Assembly (NCBI GenBank): GCA_002314565.1
Contig: DCGL01000019.1
Span: 1-20,835 of the forward strand
Direction of reading: 5' to 3'
Source: Clostridiales bacterium UBA1779
Lineage (GTDB): Bacteria; Bacillota; Clostridia; Oscillospirales; CAG-272
Length of the DNA stretch: 20,835 nt
Under the pieces are notes generated by a model that ran no database searches, was not told the DNA's origin, and saw only the letters and a list, made by a program, of their open reading frames with translations. Made by a program: the position numbers and the translations under genes. Position 1 is the stretch's first letter, and the number at the start of each line of letters is the position of its first letter. Below, piece by piece: positions 16,818 through 20,835 of this stretch.

Positions 16818-17807
16818 ATGTATTATCTGGGGCTTGATATCGGAGGCACAAAATGTGCAGTCAGCGTCGGTGAAACCGTCCCCGACAGTAACGGAAACGA
16901 AGCACTCGTTCTCATTGCCAAGGACAAATTTCAGACAGGCAAAAAATCCCCTTCTGAAGTACTTGAGCAGCTGTATACACTATCGAAAAAGATACTGATT
17001 GCAAACAATCTGACCTTCAGCGCTATATCCGGCATCGGCATTTCCTGCGGCGGACCTCTTGACGCCAAAAACGGGGTGATTCTCTCACCTCCCAATCTTC
17101 CCGACTGGGATCATATCGAAATAGTATCCTATTTTGAAAGCAAGACAGGTGTCAGGACGTTTTTGCAGAACGATGCCAATGCCTGTGCCGTTGCCGAATG
17201 GAAATTCGGCGCCGGACGCGGTGTTGACAATATGATTTTTCTTACCTTCGGAACCGGACTCGGCGCAGGCCTTATCCTGAACGGCAGGCTGTACAGCGGC
17301 TCTTCGGATATGGCAGGCGAAGTCGGTCATATCCGTCTTGAAAAAGACGGTCCTGTCGGTTACCGCAAAGCAGGCTCGGCAGAGGGCTTCTGCTCCGGCG
17401 GAGGTATTGCTCAGCTCGGCAGATTTGCCGTATCAGAACAGCTTGATAATGGGATAACACCGCGTCTTTGGGCGGCTGCCGGTGAAAATTTCGATAATAT
17501 CACCGCAAAGCTCATAGGCGACCTTGCCGAACAGGAAAAAGACCCCTTATGTATTTCCATATATGAAACCTGCGGTGCACGTCTCGGTGAAACACTGAGC
17601 ATCCTCATTGATCTGCTCAATCCCTCTCTGATTGTGCTCGGCGGCATTTATATGCGTTCCTCCTCTCTCTTGCATCCGAAAATGGAGGAGGTAATAGAAC
17701 GCGAAGCTCTCAGCTATTCAAGTCAGGTATGCCGTATTGTACCCGCCGGACTTGGAGAAACCATCGGAGATTATGCGGCACTCTCGGTTGCCACAGGCAA
17801 TTACTGA
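16818..17807 (+). CDS. ROK-family sugar kinase, zinc-motif-lacking type
   Basis: A 329-residue ROK protein without an N-terminal DNA-binding domain, so a kinase rather than a repressor. The phosphate-binding loop is LGLDIGGTK (4-11), the catalytic Asp lies in LQNDANA (D119), and the second phosphate loop is TFGTGLGAGL. The GEVGHIRL segment holds the sugar-contacting His (H171). The ROK zinc motif CxCGxxGC is absent and replaced by GPVGYRKAGSAEGFCSGGGI, the form seen in a zinc-independent ROK subgroup. The likely product is a hexose 6-phosphate, plausibly mannose 6-phosphate given the upstream mannosidase; that is inference. The ribosome site is weak (AGAAGAAAG), suggesting coupling with the GH2 gene 24 bp upstream. 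Confidence 0.85.
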   Translation: MYYLGLDIGGTKCAVSVGETVPDSNGNEALVLIAKDKFQTGKKSPSEVLEQLYTLSKKILIANNLTFSAISGIGISCGGPLDAKNGVILSPPNLPDWDHIEIVSYFESKTGVRTFLQNDANACAVAEWKFGAGRGVDNMIFLTFGTGLGAGLILNGRLYSGSSDMAGEVGHIRLEKDGPVGYRKAGSAEGFCSGGGIAQLGRFAVSEQLDNGITPRLWAAAGENFDNITAKLIGDLAEQEKDPLCISIYETCGARLGETLSILIDLLNPSLIVLGGIYMRSSSLLHPKMEEVIEREALSYSSQVCRIVPAGLGETIGDYAALSVATGNY

Positions 17808-17858
17808 AAAAAACGAACGGAAGGAAGCTTTTGCTCCGCAACAGCTAAAGTCAAATAA

Positions 17859-18500
17859 ATGAAGAATTCAACCCAAGCGCATCTTGACCGACTGCTTGCA
17901 AGATATCCGGTACTCGCCGGGCAGAAAGTAAATATATCCGGTATATTTACCGCCATCGCCGATTCCTATAAAAACGGCGGAAAGCTGCTTGTATGCGGCA
18001 ACGGAGGTTCCTGCGCAGACAGCGACCATATAGTCGGAGAACTGATGAAATGCTTCATCATCAGACGGCCGATTTCGTATAAATTAAAAGAAGCACTTTC
18101 TGCATACGGTGAAGACGGCGAAGCACTGAAGGCGCAGCTTGAGGGCGCACTGCCCGCCATTTCTCTCTGCGGTCACAGTGCACTGACAACCGCTTTTCTG
18201 AATGATACAGAGCCGACAATGACCTTTGCTCAGCAGATTGTCGGATACGGACAAGCGGGTGACGTACTTCTGACAATTTCAACCTCCGGCAACTCAAAGA
18301 ACTGTGTCTACGCTGCAGAAACGGCAAAGGCACTCGGTTTGACCGTTCTTGCATTGACCGGTTCTGCGGAATCACGCCTGTCCGAGCTTGCCGACATCAC
18401 ATTCTTCGCTCCTTCCTCTGAGACCTATGCCGTGCAGGAATTCCACCTGCCCGTTTACCACTGTCTCTGTGCAATGCTCGAAAACGAGTTTTTCGGATAA
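17859..18500 (+). CDS. GmhA-like SIS-domain protein (sugar-phosphate isomerase)
   Basis: A 213-residue SIS protein of the phosphoheptose isomerase (GmhA)/DiaA type. Visible motifs are LLVCGNGGSCADSDHIVGEL (about 45-64), GALPAISLCGHSALTTAFLND, the phosphosugar-binding TISTSGNSKN, and VQEFHLPVYHCLCAM near the end, matching the family's QE-x-H...H catalytic region. It probably interconverts or binds a phosphorylated sugar. True heptose synthesis would need partner genes, which are absent here. The ATG directly follows an in-frame stop, so the start is fixed. No ribosome site is adjacent; the nearest purine-rich stretch (GGAAGGAAG) is over 30 bases away beyond a small hairpin. It is 51 bp after the ROK gene, the last of the cluster, and no clear terminator follows. 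Confidence 0.8.
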   Translation: MKNSTQAHLDRLLARYPVLAGQKVNISGIFTAIADSYKNGGKLLVCGNGGSCADSDHIVGELMKCFIIRRPISYKLKEALSAYGEDGEALKAQLEGALPAISLCGHSALTTAFLNDTEPTMTFAQQIVGYGQAGDVLLTISTSGNSKNCVYAAETAKALGLTVLALTGSAESRLSELADITFFAPSSETYAVQEFHLPVYHCLCAMLENEFFG

Positions 18501-18538
18501 AAATCTTTTGATACGCCGATTAATTCTGACCATACTTT

Positions 18539-18898
18539 TCAAGAGTCCACTGATTCTCCATAACTGCTTATTCTATGTAAAGTTTGATTTTCATCAGATA
18601 TTATCATATAGATTTCACCGAGACCTTTATGAAGGAAATTTTGTTTGCTTTTCCAGCACACCACTTCAAAATATTTTTCTTTTTGCTCCGCAATCTGTAT
18701 TATTTCCGATATCATATCTAAGATTTGCAGCACGTCTTCAATTGTGTACTCCTTCTTTTTAATTTCACGTTTTTTCATACCTTTGAAAAGGGCACCAAAA
18801 ATCAGCATATTTATTTTCTCTCCGATTTTGTATGCCAGGGCATAATAATCGCCCTCTTCATTTTGCTCATCAAATTGAATGGTTTTCAGTAATGTCAA
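18539..18898 (-). CDS. Hypothetical protein, 119 residues (or 89 from internal ATG)
   Basis: I do not recognise a family. The longest form starts at TTG 18898, just downstream of an in-frame TAA, without a ribosome site. An internal ATG at 18808 has GGAGAG eight bases upstream and would give 89 residues. The protein has a helical middle (EYTIEDVLQILDMISEIIQI) rich in I/E/L that could form a coiled-coil or dimer helix, then CWKSKQNF and a beta-like GLGEIYMIISDENQTLHRI. It is convergent with the SIS gene, whose stop is 38 bp away, and divergent from the hydrolase. Possibly regulatory, but nothing shows it. Confidence 0.45.
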   Translation of the reverse strand: MTLLKTIQFDEQNEEGDYYALAYKIGEKINMLIFGALFKGMKKREIKKKEYTIEDVLQILDMISEIIQIAEQKEKYFEVVCWKSKQNFLHKGLGEIYMIISDENQTLHRISSYGESVDS

Positions 18899-18903
18899 GC
18901 TCT

Positions 18904-18933
18904 GTTATATGAATAATTGGCCTGTTTAGTCAA
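18904..18933 (-). promoter_or_regulatory. Candidate promoter of the 119-residue ORF
   Basis: On the minus strand TTGACT (18933-18928), an 18-base spacer and TATAAC (18909-18904), each one mismatch from consensus. The predicted start falls at about 18897, which makes TTG 18898 doubtful and favours the ATG at 18808. Confidence 0.45.
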
Positions 18934-18960
18934 ACATAATATATTAGGATGGATGATACG

Positions 18961-19881
18961 ATGATAATGGTTTTTTGTCTGCTTGCGCTTCTGCTGCTGA
19001 TACCGGTGATAAATGTTCTTTGCTGTATTGCCGAGAAAAAACATAGACCTGATTACGGAATCAAGATTGATATTATAGGCGGGGCAATGAATGTCGCTGT
19101 TATCGGAAATGGGGAAAAAACAGTTGTCCTTCTTCCCGGTTCGGGAATTGAATCCCCGGTATTGGATTTCAAGCAAATAGCCGAAATGATGTCGAAAAGC
19201 TGTACAGTTGTTATTCCCGAACCATTTGGATATGGGCTGAGTGACATTACCGACAGAGAACGAAGCTTTGAAAACATTGCAGGTGAAATTCACGAATGTC
19301 TGTCAAAGCTGGGATACAAATCCTATACACTTATGGGGCATTCTCTATCCGGAATTACAATGCTTGAATATGCAAATCTATATCCCTCTGAGGTAAAAGC
19401 CATAGTTGCGCTTGACACATCTGTCCCGAGTGAGGCCGGCGGGCGCAGCATAAAATCTGCTATCTCCCTGGTCAGAGCGGTTCGGTTGGCAAGAATTATC
19501 GGACTGATCCGTTTATTTGCTGCACTCGGTGGTAAGCTCATACCGCCACAGCTTTCAAAGCAGGATGCGGCCTCCTATAAACGCATATCTTTTTCGTCCT
19601 TATGTAATTCAAACATAATCGAAGCACTAAAATTTTTCAACGGGTCTGATGGTAAACATATTGCTGAAATGACCTATCCTGATTCTGTTCCGGTATTGAC
19701 TTTTTTGGCAAACGATAATGCAAAATCGTCATCCGATTGGGAAATCAGTCATCGTAAAATCAGCAATCATACCAACTCACGAATTGAGGTTCTGAGCGGA
19801 GATCATTTTGTCTATAGGAATCACCCGGAGGAAATAGCAAAAAAAGCAATTGACTTTATCGCTGAAAATGATTTTTCCTGA
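18961..19881 (+). CDS. Membrane-anchored alpha/beta hydrolase
   Basis: About 306 residues. An N-terminal hydrophobic helix (MIMVFCLLALLLLIPVINVL) is probably an uncleaved anchor or signal, placing the domain outside the membrane. The alpha/beta-hydrolase fold follows: VVLLPGSGIES (oxyanion-loop region), PEPFGYGLSD, the nucleophile elbow GHSLSG (Ser near 129), VALDTSVP, a likely acid region at LTFLANDNA and the catalytic His in SGDHFVYRNHPEE. The length suits an esterase, lipase or peptidase-like member; the substrate is unknown. ATG 18961 is preferred to ATG 18949 because AGGATGG lies 8-9 bases before it, while at 18949 the AGG abuts the codon. A perfect palindrome follows the stop by four bases. 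Confidence 0.8.
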   Translation: MIMVFCLLALLLLIPVINVLCCIAEKKHRPDYGIKIDIIGGAMNVAVIGNGEKTVVLLPGSGIESPVLDFKQIAEMMSKSCTVVIPEPFGYGLSDITDRERSFENIAGEIHECLSKLGYKSYTLMGHSLSGITMLEYANLYPSEVKAIVALDTSVPSEAGGRSIKSAISLVRAVRLARIIGLIRLFAALGGKLIPPQLSKQDAASYKRISFSSLCNSNIIEALKFFNGSDGKHIAEMTYPDSVPVLTFLANDNAKSSSDWEISHRKISNHTNSRIEVLSGDHFVYRNHPEEIAKKAIDFIAENDFS

Positions 19882-19885
19882 TTTA

Positions 19886-19954
19886 ATGACAGGGGACGGT
19901 TCTTTTGTCATCTCGCCATTTCGGCAAGATGACAAAAGAACCGTCCCCTGTCAT
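19886..19954. repeat. Perfect 28-bp inverted repeat, REP-type palindrome
   Basis: Arms 19886-19913 and 19927-19954 are exact reverse complements and contain GACAGGGGACGGTTCTTTTG. The 13-base loop itself carries GCC/GGC. From memory, nearly the same sequence is dispersed through many Clostridia genomes, often near Y1 (IS200-like, RAYT) transposase genes; no transposase is in this window. It starts four bases after the hydrolase stop and could also act as a terminator or RNA-stabilising element, though no U-run follows. Confidence 0.85.
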
Positions 19955-19968
19955 CCTCATAAAGAAAA

Positions 19969-19990
19969 AGAAGGACGATTAAGTCCTTCT
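19969..19990 (+). terminator. Short hairpin, possible terminator of the hydrolase gene
   Basis: AGAAGGAC (19969-19976) and GTCCTTCT (19983-19990) pair perfectly over a six-base loop, followed by GCGGTCTTTT. This is modest as a rho-independent terminator, but it is the first with a T-run after the hydrolase. Confidence 0.45.
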
Positions 19991-20002
19991 GCGGTCTTTT
20001 GG

Positions 20003-20024
20003 GATGATATATTCTGATATCATC
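20003..20024. repeat. 8-bp perfect dyad
   Basis: GATGATAT (20003-20010) and ATATCATC (20017-20024) flank a six-base spacer. The AT-rich arms and spacing resemble an operator rather than a terminator, but it lies between gene ends. Confidence 0.35.
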
Positions 20025-20051
20025 TATTACAAAATTTAAAAAAACACATAC

Positions 20052-20091
20052 ACGCCGTCCAGATCAAATCTCTACGCAATTTGGACGGCGT
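20052..20091 (-). terminator. Hairpin terminator after the right YdeI copy
   Basis: ACGCCGTCCA (20052-20061) pairs perfectly with TGGACGGCGT (20082-20091). On the minus strand the stem is followed within a few bases by a run of seven T. It lies about 40 bp beyond the YdeI stop. A third copy of the core, GCCGTCCA, lies at 20117-20124 and could pair with the same arm. Confidence 0.65.
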
Positions 20092-20128
20092 ATATTGTTT
20101 TATTTATGCCGCACATGCCGTCCACGTG

Positions 20129-20680
20129 TCATCCAACAAAGTTGTCAGCTTCGTCGCGGGTTTTGTCCATAAAATTGCGGAGGCGTTTGTCAAACTCCTC
20201 AGGCCTTTTCCGGGCTGCATCAACGTACGCTACACGGATACGGCGGTATGGTTCTGAAAATGAAAGATAATTTTTCCATACTGTTTCGTCGTTTCTGAGA
20301 GCAGAAATTATATCCTCCGGGAATACATACGGTTTTGAAATCAATTCTTCAACCGACGGACGGATTTTCGGATGAATCATATTGTGCTTGTCGAGCCAGA
20401 TAAGGCGCTCGATATTCGGCTGCGAATAAGCACTTCCCTCTCTGCGCGGGGTAAATCGTCTTAACTGATGAACGTCATCAAGAGTCCCTGCGCGGCCGTC
20501 AATCCAGCCGAAGCACAGCGCTTCCTCAACTGCATCATTGTATGTCACCCCTGCTTCACCTGCTGATTTCGACGGGAACACAAACCAAATTTCGCTTTCG
20601 CACTCAAAATTCTCTGACAGCCACTTGCGCCATTCATTTCGTGTTGCGGGATAAAAGATTTTGATATCAGGTGATTTCAT
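20129..20680 (-). CDS. YdeI/OmdA-family protein, right copy with replaced C-terminus
   Basis: A 183-residue paralog of the gene at 2669-3244. Residues 1-175 match at 163 positions, including EIWFVFPSK, EEALCFGWIDG and the OmdA-type VWKNYLSFSEPYRRIRVAYV. After MDKTR the sequence changes to DEADNFVG-stop, losing the family-typical GYGGIEKYY ending that the left copy keeps. A break in homology therefore lies just before the stop, next to the GGACGGC dyads. The frame opens 22 codons further upstream, but ATG 20680 has an AAGGGGAA ribosome site and aligns with the left copy's start. Other differences include R27C and K41G. It is transcribed alone from the promoter at 20769-20798. Whether it still folds and works is unknown. 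Confidence 0.8.
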   Translation of the reverse strand: MKSPDIKIFYPATRNEWRKWLSENFECESEIWFVFPSKSAGEAGVTYNDAVEEALCFGWIDGRAGTLDDVHQLRRFTPRREGSAYSQPNIERLIWLDKHNMIHPKIRPSVEELISKPYVFPEDIISALRNDETVWKNYLSFSEPYRRIRVAYVDAARKRPEEFDKRLRNFMDKTRDEADNFVG

Positions 20681-20705
20681 TGAGTTCCCCTTTTGGTCAA
20701 TAGTA

Positions 20706-20737
20706 TTGTGCTTATTTGGTTCGCCGTTTAAGCACAA
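20706..20737 (-). promoter_or_regulatory. Inverted repeat in the leader of the right YdeI copy
   Basis: TTGTGCTTA (20706-20714) and TAAGCACAA (20729-20737) pair perfectly over 14 bases, between the predicted transcription start and the ribosome site. It could be an operator or a 5' stabilising hairpin. The left copy, which sits inside an operon, shows no equivalent. Confidence 0.4.
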
Positions 20738-20768
20738 AAGATGCAAGCTGTTGTTTTATAATGCTTTT

Positions 20769-20798
20769 ATTATATCACATTTGGATTAAATTTGATAA
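20769..20798 (-). promoter_or_regulatory. Promoter of the right YdeI copy
   Basis: On the minus strand TTATCA (20798-20793), an 18-base spacer and a perfect TATAAT (20774-20769) preceded by TG at the extended -10 position. The leader to ATG 20680 is about 80 bases. Confidence 0.55.
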
Positions 20799-20822
20799 AA
20801 TAAAAAATCGGATAAATCGAGT

Positions 20823-20829
20823 AGGAGGT
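20823..20829 (+). promoter_or_regulatory. Strong ribosome site at right edge
   Basis: AGGAGGT, a full Shine-Dalgarno match, is followed by CACCCA and the window end. A plus-strand gene divergent from the right YdeI copy should start within a few bases outside. Confidence 0.55.
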
Positions 20830-20835
20830 CACCCA

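Noticed and set aside
9893..18500. SNF2 helicase and neighbours considered as an anti-phage defence island
   Set aside because: No nuclease, methyltransferase, reverse transcriptase or other defence partner is adjacent; the neighbours are sugar enzymes and a surface protein.

Overview
The window looks like chromosomal accessory sequence from an uncultured or gut-type Gram-positive bacterium of the class Clostridia. Supporting signs are moderate-to-low GC, AGGAGG-type ribosome sites, near-consensus TTGACA/TATAAT promoters, a lipobox lipoprotein, a surface protein ending in a PPVTGD sorting-type motif plus membrane anchor, and a SWIM/SNF2 helicase of the type common in Firmicutes. No rRNA, tRNA, CRISPR array, prophage or complete insertion sequence was found.

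Layout. (1) 110-5374, minus strand: six genes reading right to left. They are an amidohydrolase, a GH28-like beta-helix protein, a YdeI/OmdA-family protein, a 133-residue unknown, a lipoprotein and an EamA transporter. A clear promoter lies ahead of the amidohydrolase and a strong hairpin after the transporter. (2) 5472-8014, plus strand: an LVIVD-repeat beta-propeller protein and a 56-residue acidic orphan ORF ending at a perfect hairpin terminator. (3) 8033-9731, minus strand: a secreted, wall-anchored GLUG-repeat protein with a fully consensus promoter. (4) 9832-18500, plus strand: a very large SWIM-SNF2 helicase, then a GH2 beta-mannosidase-like enzyme, a ROK kinase and a GmhA-like SIS protein. 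The last three form a compact cytoplasmic sugar-use cluster. (5) 18539-20835: a small unknown gene, an alpha/beta hydrolase with an N-terminal membrane anchor, a 200-base stretch packed with inverted repeats, and a second copy of the YdeI-family gene. A strong ribosome site at the right edge points to another plus-strand gene just outside.

How the genes work together. The carbohydrate theme is the clearest: GH28-like and GH2 enzymes, a ROK kinase and a sugar-phosphate SIS protein, all without signal peptides, so they would act on imported oligosaccharides. No sugar transporter is in the window.

The most distinctive observations are structural. Two YdeI paralogs (163 of 175 aligned residues identical) sit about 17 kb apart, and the right copy has lost its family C-terminus at a patch of dyads. 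A roughly 60-bp mosaic at 229-288 is built from the start of the YdeI gene and the end of the lipoprotein gene, and looks like the collapsed remnant of a duplicated segment. A perfect 28-bp inverted repeat at 19886-19954 resembles the REP-type palindromes spread through Clostridia. I did not find a convincing new defence or mobile system; the findings are leads rather than a discovered system.
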